Positions 18,466 through 26,218 of a DNA stretch of 64,000 nucleotides are shown here, one piece after another. The stretch spans positions 288,541-352,540 of the forward strand of contig QXXF01000002.1 in NCBI GenBank assembly GCA_009911365.1. The letters are read 5' to 3'. Each line of letters starts with the position of its first letter. The stretch's first letter is position 1. Origin of the DNA: Clostridiales bacterium. Lineage in GTDB: Bacteria; Bacillota; Clostridia; Peptostreptococcales; Anaerovoracaceae. Below the pieces are notes generated by a model. The model had not been told where the DNA came from. It saw only the letters and a program-made list of their open reading frames with translations, and did no database searches. The translations under genes were made by a program, and so were the position numbers.

Positions 18466-19233
18466 TTAATACTCCCTTAAAAAGCTTTCGCTTTTTAATT
18501 CACCGATATCTAAATAGTATGCCGCATAATGCCTAATCATAGTCTGCAGCTGCCTTCGGACCTTCTCTTCTAAAGCCAGGTTCTCGAAATTTTTCAGAGA
18601 ATGAGCCGAAAAATACTTTAATATATCTACTATACCAAAATTAAGCGGATAAATCAATGTATCATTGGCAGGAATTTCAAGTTCTTTCCCACAATTTCCG
18701 CAAACCACCCCACCTTCTCCAATATGAAAATACATGGGTGGGTTTTCTCTGCCGCAGGATGCGTCGCAGCACACGCACTGCTCCAGCCTGGGCATGATCC
18801 CCATGATCTTTAGAGTCTTGATCTCATAGCCCAAAACCAAGGTTCCGTGGCTTTTCTTCCGATTCTCCATGGCAGCGAAAAAATCCAGGATCAGACTGAA
18901 CATGGCTAGGGAAGGCTGCTCTTCAGGCAAAACTTTTTCCGTGAACTCCAGGATATAGGAGCTGTTCATGTATTTGTCCACGTCTTCCCCGATCTTGTAG
19001 TAGCTTTTCAGCACTTCCGCACTGTTCACATGAAAGCTGTCCCTGTTTTTAAAAAGTTCGTACCTTCCATAGGTAAAGGGCCGCATGGCCAGAGCCGATT
19101 TGTTTCGTCCCTTCTCCGTGATGCTGGTCCCTGCGCTGATCTTGCCGTATTTTTTGGAAAAAAGTAGGACCATACGCCGTCCATACGCCGCTTTCACTTG
19201 TTTTAACACGATTCCTTCGGTATCTGTGATCAT
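18466..19233 (-). CDS. recO: DNA repair protein RecO
   Basis: 255 residues, normal length. RecO acts in RecFOR recombinational repair, loading RecA on SSB-coated DNA. The N-terminal OB fold (DTEGIVLKQVKAAYGRRMVLLFSKKYGKI) and the C-terminal zinc motif with CVCCDASCGRE and GGVVCGNCG are present. It is 15 bases downstream of era, the usual order in Clostridia. Confidence 0.95.
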   Translation of the reverse strand: MITDTEGIVLKQVKAAYGRRMVLLFSKKYGKISAGTSITEKGRNKSALAMRPFTYGRYELFKNRDSFHVNSAEVLKSYYKIGEDVDKYMNSSYILEFTEKVLPEEQPSLAMFSLILDFFAAMENRKKSHGTLVLGYEIKTLKIMGIMPRLEQCVCCDASCGRENPPMYFHIGEGGVVCGNCGKELEIPANDTLIYPLNFGIVDILKYFSAHSLKNFENLALEEKVRRQLQTMIRHYAAYYLDIGELKSESFLREY

Positions 19234-19248
19234 CCTGCTGCCTCTTTA

Positions 19249-20142
19249 TCATTCCTTGTAGCCAAAATTGGAAAGGGCGAAATCGCTGTCTCTCCAGTTT
19301 TCCTTCACCTTGACCCAGGTTTGCAGGAACACCTTGGTGCCCAGCAGAGCCTCGATCTCTTCTCTGGCGCTTTTTCCCACGCCCTTTAGTTTCCTGCCGT
19401 CCTTGCCGATGATAATGCCTTTGTGAGATTTTTTCTCGCAATAAATCACAGCACCGATCCTTGTGATTTTAGGCGTTTCTTTGTAGCTTTCGATTTCAAT
19501 GGCCACGCCGTGGGGCACTTCGTCCTGCAGGTACAGCAACAGCTTTTCCCGGATGATCTCGCTGACGATGAACCGCTCCGGATGATCGGTCACCATGTCT
19601 TCTGGAAAATACATGGGCCCTCGCTCCATGAAGCCAGCCGCAGCCCGTATCACATCTTCCACATTCCTGCCGCTGGTGGCACTGGTGCCTATGATCTGGG
19701 AAAATACGCCGGTTTCATCGTACTCCTCGTAGATCTCTCTGTACATGTTCGGATCCACCTTGTCGATTTTATTGATGACCAGGATCTTTGGCGTGGACAC
19801 TTCCTTCAAAAGCTCTAAAATGTATTTGTCTCCTGGCCCTGCGCTCAACTTGTCATCTGTGATGAAAATAATGGCATCCACTTCTTTGAACGTGCCGATG
19901 GCCGTTTCTGTCATAAAGCCTCCCAGCTTGTTTCTTGGCTTGTGGATCCCTGGGGTGTCGATGAACACCATCTGCAAATCTTCGTCTTTTTGCCCCAGGT
20001 TGGTATAGATCCCGCGAATGGAATTTCTGGTGGTCTGCGGTTTGTCTGTTGTGATAGCGATCTTTTCTCCTAAAATTGCGTTTAGCAGGGTGGATTTTCC
20101 CACGTTTGGTCTGCCAACGATACTGATAAAACCTGATTTCAT
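19249..20142 (-). CDS. era: GTPase Era
   Basis: 297 residues. Era is a GTPase for 16S rRNA maturation and 30S assembly. G1 is GRPNVGKST near residue 10, G2 lies around TTRNSIRGIY, G3 is DTPGIHK, and G4 is NKID. The C-terminal KH domain has IIGKDGRKLKGVGKSAREEIE. It overlaps cdd by four bases (ATGA), indicating coupled translation. Confidence 0.97.
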   Translation of the reverse strand: MKSGFISIVGRPNVGKSTLLNAILGEKIAITTDKPQTTRNSIRGIYTNLGQKDEDLQMVFIDTPGIHKPRNKLGGFMTETAIGTFKEVDAIIFITDDKLSAGPGDKYILELLKEVSTPKILVINKIDKVDPNMYREIYEEYDETGVFSQIIGTSATSGRNVEDVIRAAAGFMERGPMYFPEDMVTDHPERFIVSEIIREKLLLYLQDEVPHGVAIEIESYKETPKITRIGAVIYCEKKSHKGIIIGKDGRKLKGVGKSAREEIEALLGTKVFLQTWVKVKENWRDSDFALSNFGYKE

Positions 20143-20534
20143 TCTTTCTCCAATCGAAAGCCTTCCGGCAGCAGTTGTTCCAAGGTCCGCATCCGCAGGC
20201 TGTTTTCATCTTCTCCTGTAATAACATCTAAATTCGGGCAAAATTCATACATAAACTGCCTGCAGATCCCGCAGGGCAGTGCTTCTCCGCCGCTGGAAGC
20301 CACTGCGATGGCCGTAAACCGCAGCTGACCCTCGGAAATGGCTTTCACGAACGCAGTCCGTTCTGCGCAAATGGTCGCTCCAAAGGAAGAGTTTTCAATA
20401 TTGACTCCTGTGAACACCTGGCCATCCGCTGTCAGCAAGGCCGCTCCCACCTGAAAATGGGAAAATGGCACGTATGCGTTTTTCTTTGCTTTGTCCGCTA
20501 AACGGTATAGTTCTTTGTATTCCATATGTTTCAC
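20139..20534 (-). CDS. cdd: Cytidine deaminase
   Basis: 131 residues, the small tetrameric type. It deaminates cytidine and deoxycytidine in pyrimidine salvage. Catalytic zinc ligands and acid are in GATICAERTAF (Cys and the HAE-type Glu, here CAE) and PCGICRQFMYEF. It overlaps ybeY and era by four bases each. Confidence 0.95.
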   Translation of the reverse strand: MKHMEYKELYRLADKAKKNAYVPFSHFQVGAALLTADGQVFTGVNIENSSFGATICAERTAFVKAISEGQLRFTAIAVASSGGEALPCGICRQFMYEFCPNLDVITGEDENSLRMRTLEQLLPEGFRLEKE

Positions 20535-20983
20535 CTCTCTAACTGGATCTTTGACATGACCGCTTCTTCCCGCTTTCGCATCTCCTGCCGTTCTCCTTCC
20601 TCCAAATGGTCATAGCCTAACAGATGGCAGATGCTGTGGATGAATAGATAAACAATCTCGCGCTCCTTGGAATGGCCTAGTTCCTGGGCCTGTTTCACCG
20701 CCTGCTCCCGGCAGATGACCACGTCTCCCAGTGGAATTTCCCCCTGCCCCGGGATCTCAGCTAGAGCTTCGTACTGGGGAAAAGACAGCACGTCCGTCAC
20801 CTTGTCTACGCCCCGGTAATCCCGGTTCAAGGCTCTGATTTCTTCGCCGCTGACAAAGGTCAGGCTCACCTCCACCCGCTCTGCGGGGATCCCTTCAGCT
20901 TCGGCGCACAAAGCAGCACCTTCCTCCATCTTGGAAAGAAGCGTTTTCTCTGGCATGTTTTCCGGGTCATATAAAATATTCAT
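20531..20983 (-). CDS. ybeY: Endoribonuclease YbeY
   Basis: About 150 residues from the ATG at 20983 (MNILYDPENMPEK). It acts in 16S rRNA 3' end processing and ribosome quality control. The zinc site HSICHLLGYDHLEE matches the H-x3-H-x5-H signature of the UPF0054 family. LNRDYRGVDKVTDVLSFP is the other conserved block. The frame is open 16 codons further upstream, overlapping phoH, but the ribosome site favours 20983. Confidence 0.95.
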   Translation of the reverse strand: MNILYDPENMPEKTLLSKMEEGAALCAEAEGIPAERVEVSLTFVSGEEIRALNRDYRGVDKVTDVLSFPQYEALAEIPGQGEIPLGDVVICREQAVKQAQELGHSKEREIVYLFIHSICHLLGYDHLEEGERQEMRKREEAVMSKIQLER

Positions 20984-20984
20984 C

Positions 20985-21971
20985 TTATTCTTCCTCCACC
21001 TCCTCTGGATGAGCCTGATAATATTGATCATAAGCCCCGATGATCCGTTTCACCAGTTCGTGCCGCACCACGTCCACGTCTTTTAAACGGCAGAAATCAA
21101 TGCCCCTGGTGTGCTTTAAAATCTTGGAGGCTTCCACCAGGCCGGAGCGCTTTCCCCTTGGCAGGTCGATCTGGGTAATGTCCCCGGTGACAATGATCTT
21201 TGAGCCAAATCCCATCCTGGTAAGGAACATTTTCATCTGCTCTTTGGTGGTGTTTTGAGCCTCATCCAAAATGATAAAGGAGTTGTCCAAAGTTCGCCCG
21301 CGCATATAGGCTAGGGGCACCACTTCAATGACTTCCTTTTCTTTCAAGCGCAGGGCGTTTTCCCGTCCCAGCACATCGTAGAGAGCGTCGTACAAAGGCC
21401 GCAGATAAGGATCCACCTTTTCCTGCATGTCCCCAGGCAGAAACCCCAACCGTTCACCGGCTTCCACTGCTGGCCTGGTGAGGATGATTTTTTCCACTTC
21501 TTTGTTCTTGAAAGCCTGGACCGCCATCGCCACCGCAATATACGTTTTTCCAGTTCCAGCCGGTCCAATGCCAAACACGATGTCTCTCCCGCGGATGCTT
21601 TCCACATATTTTTTCTGTCCCAGCGTCTTTGGCCGGAGCGGCTTTCCCTTGTGCGTGAAGCAGATGATGTCCTTGTTGATGTTGGCTTCCTTGTAGGAAA
21701 CGCCTTCCTTGCTCAGTGCGATGACGTACCGGATCTTCTGCGGGTCCAGCTTTTCACCGGATGCGATGATTTCCATCAGCTCCTTGGCGATTCCCACCGC
21801 CCTGTCCGCATCCCGGCCCCTGAGGATCAATTCATTATCCCGCTGCATCATGTCCACGTCCAGATTTTCCTTCAAAATGTCGATGTTCGCATCCAAGTTT
21901 CCAAACAGCTCGCTGCGGTCAGTCACTTCGCTGATCGTTATCTTTCTTATGTTTTCCTTGTCGTTTATCAA
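20985..21971 (-). CDS. phoH: PhoH-family ATPase
   Basis: About 328 residues. The likely start is the TTG at 21971, with GAGGAG seven bases before it; another TTG at 21977 is too close to that site. An N-terminal KH-like part (about 1-110) precedes the P-loop GPAGTGKTYIAVA. Walker B is FIILDEAQNTT. PhoH/YbeZ proteins partner with YbeY in rRNA metabolism, and ybeY follows directly here. The 5' end overlaps the 3' end of yqfD by about 50 bases. Confidence 0.92.
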   Translation of the reverse strand: MINDKENIRKITISEVTDRSELFGNLDANIDILKENLDVDMMQRDNELILRGRDADRAVGIAKELMEIIASGEKLDPQKIRYVIALSKEGVSYKEANINKDIICFTHKGKPLRPKTLGQKKYVESIRGRDIVFGIGPAGTGKTYIAVAMAVQAFKNKEVEKIILTRPAVEAGERLGFLPGDMQEKVDPYLRPLYDALYDVLGRENALRLKEKEVIEVVPLAYMRGRTLDNSFIILDEAQNTTKEQMKMFLTRMGFGSKIIVTGDITQIDLPRGKRSGLVEASKILKHTRGIDFCRLKDVDVVRHELVKRIIGAYDQYYQAHPEEVEEE

Positions 21972-23151
21972 CCGCAATCTCCTCTTCTTTCCCTATTTGC
22001 TGCAAAGTCTCTAATGTCACTCCTATTGTTATTATATTTTTTTCCCGGGAAAAATTCAAACTTTTATTTAAAATTTGGGCGTTTTCCGGTAAATTTTCTT
22101 TTGCGTGCTGCCGGATCTTCGCATTTACGGTCTTTTTCATGTCTTCATCCTTGACTTCTGTCTGGGAAAGCGTCACTTCCTCCACCCATGCCACGTCCAA
22201 TTTTAGACGGAAAGGGCGAACGATGTCCAGCAAGTTTTTTGTTTTGATCACAGAAGATTCATAAGGGTTCATGGCTTTTGCCGAGTTGTGGTCGTTGAGT
22301 GAAAATCCCCATATTTTATTTCCAGTTCTTGTTTTGATCCGCCTGTACCGTTCTCCATAAAATACCAGGTGCTCCGGGATCTTCGCCTCCACGTTTCCCT
22401 CTGCGTGGACGTAAGTTTCCGTCTCTCCTTCTGATTCCGTCCCATAAGCTACGTTACGCAAAGGAACTATCCCGGTGATGAGAACGTCTCCTTTTTTCAC
22501 GTAGCTGCCATCCTTGACTGCCCGCAGTCCTTCGATGGGCACAATCTTGTGGATGTAGCCGGCCCTGTCCGCTACGATGCTGCAAGGCTTTTTCTTTTCT
22601 ACTTTTGTTTTCACAGGCTTTTCTCCTTCTGCGATGGAAACTTCCGCTAGGTTCCCGTTGAAGGTAATGCCAGCCCAGGAGATCTCGTCATATTTCTCAT
22701 AGAGCCGGATCTTTACTTTGTTCAAGTCAACGTCCTTGCGGCAGCCCTCGTACAGCCCTGCCTCTGCCAGGGTCTGCCGCAAATGAGGCTCATCGATCTT
22801 TTCGTAGCCATCTATTTGGATTTCCACGATAAATAGGCTCTGGTAGTACAAAAATCCCACCAACAGCAGGACGCCTATTATAGTGATCTTCTTCTTCCAA
22901 AGCCGCCGGAGCCCGTGTTTGTAGCCGCCTTCTTCTATAACTGTGATTTTGTAGCTGCTCTTTGCCAGCTTTTTCAACTTTTTAAAGTCCCGTTTCTCGA
23001 TCAGCAGGGTGATCTCCAAGTCGCTCACAAATTTCACTTGTCGCAGCTGGATCTGATTTTTCATGCATTTGTCCAGCAGACGATCCATCTGAAACCCTTC
23101 AATCTTTATCTTCCTGTAATGTTCCGTAAAACTGGAGTTGTTCCAAATCAC
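21919..23151 (-). CDS. yqfD: Sporulation protein YqfD
   Basis: 410 residues, sporulation stage IV family (PF06898). The N-terminal block HYRKIKIEGFQMDRLLDKCMK is the conserved start of the family. One membrane helix sits near 90-112 (ITIIGVLLLVGFLYYQSLFIV). The rest is extracytoplasmic with the FDLN-like block. The start is either GTG at 23151 (overlapping yqfC by 53 bases, keeps the conserved block) or ATG at 23088 with GAAGGG before it. I prefer 23151 because the family block needs it. Confidence 0.85.
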   Translation of the reverse strand: MIWNNSSFTEHYRKIKIEGFQMDRLLDKCMKNQIQLRQVKFVSDLEITLLIEKRDFKKLKKLAKSSYKITVIEEGGYKHGLRRLWKKKITIIGVLLLVGFLYYQSLFIVEIQIDGYEKIDEPHLRQTLAEAGLYEGCRKDVDLNKVKIRLYEKYDEISWAGITFNGNLAEVSIAEGEKPVKTKVEKKKPCSIVADRAGYIHKIVPIEGLRAVKDGSYVKKGDVLITGIVPLRNVAYGTESEGETETYVHAEGNVEAKIPEHLVFYGERYRRIKTRTGNKIWGFSLNDHNSAKAMNPYESSVIKTKNLLDIVRPFRLKLDVAWVEEVTLSQTEVKDEDMKKTVNAKIRQHAKENLPENAQILNKSLNFSREKNIITIGVTLETLQQIGKEEEIAVDKRQGKHKKDNDQRSD

Positions 23152-23362
23152 CTGTAATCAGCATCCTTTCATCCTTGAGTTCTTTTATCACCAAGTTCTT
23201 TCCCACCACAGATGTAAAGCGCTGCCCATTATGCACAATGATCTGTCCTCCGGACAAAAGCACTAGTTTTTTCACATTGTCCAAAATCACCGTATTGCCG
23301 CTGACCAGCGCCCTGGGCATATTGATGGCAAAGTCAAACAGCAGTTCATCTTTAATGGCCAT
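23099..23362 (-). CDS. yqfC: Sporulation protein YqfC (YabP family)
   Basis: 87 residues. It is a YabP/YqfC-type small protein expressed in the mother cell under sigma-E in Bacillus (known for the family). Segments ALVSGNTVILDNVKKLVLL and GQRFTSVVGKNLVIKELK fit. It is the first gene of yqfC-yqfD-phoH-ybeY-cdd-era-recO, and a GGAGG site precedes the ATG. Its presence supports an endospore former. Confidence 0.9.
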   Translation of the reverse strand: MAIKDELLFDFAINMPRALVSGNTVILDNVKKLVLLSGGQIIVHNGQRFTSVVGKNLVIKELKDERMLITGDLEQLQFYGTLQEDKD

Positions 23363-23436
23363 AGCTCCTCCTTGTCGATTCTTTTCATTTTATTAAAAAC
23401 ATGGGCTGAATATGCGTTTCTTTTGGCTTACTGGAC

Positions 23437-23465
23437 TTGAAAAATCACCAAAATTCCCTTATGAT
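23437..23465 (+). promoter_or_regulatory. Sigma-A promoter of the PHP gene
   Basis: TTGAAA (23437-23442), 17-base spacer, TATGAT (23460-23465), 125 bases before the start. TTTCACAGAAA occurs twice in the leader, around 23527 and 23565. Confidence 0.6.
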
Positions 23466-23590
23466 AACATCATAATGTTTCGCTTTCCTGCGGATATCTG
23501 GGGTGAATTCCCGAAGATCTTCTGCGGATTTCACAGAAACCACATGCGGCTCCGCGAAGCCGTTTCACAGAAAAGAAAGGATGATTCCAC

Positions 23591-24385
23591 ATGCAAATAT
23601 ATGATTACCACACACATACCGCTTTTTCCGACGACTGCGATGCGCCTATGGAGGAAATGATTGAAACCGCGGTCCGCAAAGGGGTCGAGGAGCTGGCCAT
23701 CACCGACCACTATGACCCTGGATATGAAGACCCCGAGTTCCCCTTTGCCCTGGATTTCGAGCATTACCAGGCAGCGCTCCTGGCTGCTGAAAAAAAATAC
23801 GCAGGCCGGATCAGAATCGTGAAAGGCATGGAACTGGGCATCATGGATGACCAGTATGAAGTGAGCCGCCGGGCTGTCCAAGGGTTTCCTTATGACTTCA
23901 TCATCGGTTCTTTCCACTGCTTAGAAAAAAGGGACCTGTTCCGGTATGACTTTTCCCAGATCAATGGGCCTGCTACTTTGGAAAAATATTATGTTTACGA
24001 AAATAAATGCGTCAAGGAATTCAAGGATTATGATGTTGCGGGCCATCTGACCCTCATCGACCGCTATATCGGCAAAATCTATGATTACAAGCCTTACATG
24101 GAGATCATTGAGGACACGCTGAAAACCATCATCTATGACGGCAAAGGCCTGGAAATCAACACTTCCAGCTTCAAGTACGGCACCGATGTCTGGCTCCCCC
24201 GCAAGGAAGTGCTGAAATTGTACCAGGAACTTGGCGGGGAAATCCTTACCTTTGGCTCTGATTCCCACGATCCAAAGCATCTGGCCAGCCATTTTGAAGA
24301 AGCCCAAGCCTTGGCCAAGGAACTGGGGTTTCGGTATCAATGCGCCTTCCGGCAGCGGAAACCGGAATTTCGCAAGTTGATATGA
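23591..24385 (+). CDS. PHP-domain phosphatase, histidinol-phosphatase-like
   Basis: 264 residues, HisJ/HisK-type size. The PHP metal site is visible in DYHTHTAFSDDC (residues 4-15), ITDHYDPG, KGMELGIMD, GSFHCLE, and near the C-terminus FGSDSHDPKHL. The fold removes phosphate from histidinol phosphate in histidine synthesis, but no his genes lie nearby, so another phosphoester substrate cannot be excluded. GAAAGG precedes the ATG. Confidence 0.85.
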   Translation: MQIYDYHTHTAFSDDCDAPMEEMIETAVRKGVEELAITDHYDPGYEDPEFPFALDFEHYQAALLAAEKKYAGRIRIVKGMELGIMDDQYEVSRRAVQGFPYDFIIGSFHCLEKRDLFRYDFSQINGPATLEKYYVYENKCVKEFKDYDVAGHLTLIDRYIGKIYDYKPYMEIIEDTLKTIIYDGKGLEINTSSFKYGTDVWLPRKEVLKLYQELGGEILTFGSDSHDPKHLASHFEEAQALAKELGFRYQCAFRQRKPEFRKLI

Positions 24386-24425
24386 ACATTTTTGTATATT
24401 TGTAATTTTTTTCATGTAATTTCCA

Positions 24426-24454
24426 TTGACACCTACTCCCGCTTGTAGTATATT
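24426..24454 (+). promoter_or_regulatory. Strong sigma-A promoter
   Basis: TTGACA (24426-24431), 17 bases, TATATT (24449-24454). It drives the small gene at 24509. Confidence 0.8.
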
Positions 24455-24508
24455 ATCTATACAAAAAAGGGAACAAATCGATTAGCGAATGGAAATGAGG
24501 TGAATCAC

Positions 24509-24802
24509 ATGACAAACGACGACTTATTGTTGGAAATCTCCAATATGATGGAGAAAAAACTAGATGCGAAGTTAAATCCTCTGGAAAACAGTTTACAATC
24601 TGTAAAAGACAACGTATGCCAATTGAAGCTTTTTCAAGAAGGGGTGATCCTGCCACGGCTGCAAAATATCGAATCCTGCTATCTTGATACATACATGCGT
24701 TATCAATCAGGCTCTGAACAGATTGAGGCCATGCAAATGGACATCAATATTATGAAAAGCGTGATCCAAGAACACAGCGGTGCTTTGAAAAAAAGGGCAT
24801 AG
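24509..24802 (+). CDS. Small coiled-coil protein of unknown function
   Basis: 97 residues from the ATG at 24509, six bases after GAGGTG; a GTG at 24500 overlaps that site. The sequence (LLLEISNMMEKKLDAKLNP, then long helical stretches ending ALKKRA) predicts mostly helix with coiled coil and no membrane segment. It has an excellent promoter. I know similar small proteins in Lachnospiraceae-like genomes but not a function. Confidence 0.65.
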   Translation: MTNDDLLLEISNMMEKKLDAKLNPLENSLQSVKDNVCQLKLFQEGVILPRLQNIESCYLDTYMRYQSGSEQIEAMQMDINIMKSVIQEHSGALKKRA

Positions 24803-24873
24803 GCATAAGGGATCAAAGAATGGAAGGGAGCTTAGCACTTGTGGGATTTCCACTTATCGGCATTATGAAAAAG

Positions 24874-24910
24874 CTGCGGACCAGACGGAATCCATGAAGC
24901 AGGATCCACA
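24874..24910 (+). repeat. 37-base direct repeat, left copy
   Basis: Begins CTGCGGACCAGACGGAATCC and ends GGATCCACA. A second copy with two mismatches (35 of 37) is at 31957-31993 in the same orientation, 7083 bases away. The two copies bound the polysaccharide island. Confidence 0.8.
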
Positions 24911-24994
24911 TATCCTCATGCGGGTAATAATGGAGCGCGGCACAGAGTTGTCGCAGCCTTCCTGCGCATTTCAAACGTTTTTAAAAACAGAAAT

Positions 24995-25034
24995 CGCCCA
25001 TGATTATCTTTCTTTAATCATGGGCGGATTTTTT
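24995..25034 (+). terminator. Intrinsic terminator
   Basis: CGCCCATGATTA pairs perfectly with TAATCATGGGCG around an 8-base loop, followed by GATTTTTT. It closes the small plus-strand gene and lies just before the converging gene at 25064. Confidence 0.85.
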
Positions 25035-25063
25035 GTTTATGGAGCCCTGCTCATTCCCTGCTT

Positions 25064-26218
25064 TCATCCCCTAATAATATCCCAAATTTTTCTTCCTATG
25101 TTTTCATTACCGCTCTTTTCGATCGCATCCGCACTGTGAACATCACGCAGGATCAATTTGACGTATGCTTCCAAGTCATCGTTTCCCTGCTCCATGCCAT
25201 TGTATTTCTGTAACAGACTATATAATTCCGCATGCGCAGGATCGCACTTCACTTCATATGTTTCCAGATTTTTTTCGCGCACGTTAAAAGCTGTGATTTC
25301 CTTTCCGAATTTAGGAAGAAACAAAACTCGTGCACCCTGGCGCAGGTAATTTTTATAAAGATCTGGCTCTTGTGATATTCCCGCAGATCCAGTCAAGGGG
25401 ATCTTTCTCATTTTTGTACGGTCTCTATCAAATGAAACCTCCAGCACATTCTCACATCTGCCTTTTGGCAGCAGGAACAGCTTTCCCTGATATATGAACA
25501 GACTTTTGATCGGTCCTTCCTCTTCCAAGCAGGACGCAGAGACCAGCTCCTCGCTTTGCTCCTTCTTTATATCATACTTCATGATCCTAGCAGAATCCAG
25601 TGTCGTAAAATAAAGACAGCCATTGAAATGATAAATGCTCTCTGGATAGTATGGCAGTTTTTTAGAACGGATTTTATGGGAATCCACATCATAACAGAGC
25701 AGCACGTTTGTATTGACAATAGTCATATATATGGCTCCATGGGCCAGCACAGCTCCAAATCCCCCTATGAACTGGCCTTCGTCTAGAGCAAAGGATCCAC
25801 GAACATGCTCCCAAAAATGTTCATCAATGCGCACACGTTCCTTGCTCATGTCATAAATCGTAAATGGGGTCTGTGGATTCAGTGGGATCAAATAGATCTT
25901 CCCCTCTGATTTGATGGCATTAGAAAAACTCACTGGTTTCGTATCATCCAAAGGGTAAAACTTTAAATCTTGTTTTTTTAAATCATAGGTATGGATGCCA
26001 TGACCAAAGAAGGGGCTGAAAAACAGCCTCCCGTCCTGTTCCACGATTTTATAATGAATGCGTTTTTGCCATAACGGTTCTTTCTGGAACCATCCCAGCC
26101 ATTCCGCATGTGATTCCCCTTTCTTTAATCGAAACAATCCATTGAAATCGCTTGCGGAAAAATATAGATATTCATCTTTGACATATGCGTCATCAAAATT
26201 TAAATTCACGTTCAGCAT
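25064..26218 (-). CDS. Beta-propeller-like protein of unknown function
   Basis: 384 residues without a signal peptide. Repeating short motifs (DEYLYFSASDFNGLFRL, DGRLFFSPFFGHGIHTYDL, EGKIYLIPLNP, HGAIYMTIVNTNVLLCYDV, NGCLYFTTLDS, QGKLFLLPKG) spaced 40-60 residues suggest five to seven propeller blades. It overlaps the FrhB-like gene by 7 bases and is last in the island operon. A helper role in cell-surface polysaccharide synthesis is inferred from its neighbours. Confidence 0.7.
   Translation of the reverse strand: MLNVNLNFDDAYVKDEYLYFSASDFNGLFRLKKGESHAEWLGWFQKEPLWQKRIHYKIVEQDGRLFFSPFFGHGIHTYDLKKQDLKFYPLDDTKPVSFSNAIKSEGKIYLIPLNPQTPFTIYDMSKERVRIDEHFWEHVRGSFALDEGQFIGGFGAVLAHGAIYMTIVNTNVLLCYDVDSHKIRSKKLPYYPESIYHFNGCLYFTTLDSARIMKYDIKKEQSEELVSASCLEEEGPIKSLFIYQGKLFLLPKGRCENVLEVSFDRDRTKMRKIPLTGSAGISQEPDLYKNYLRQGARVLFLPKFGKEITAFNVREKNLETYEVKCDPAHAELYSLLQKYNGMEQGNDDLEAYVKLILRDVHSADAIEKSGNENIGRKIWDIIRG

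Noticed and set aside
24894-25139. 81-codon plus-strand ORF after the left direct repeat
   Set aside because: It runs through a strong terminator hairpin and into the antisense of the propeller gene.
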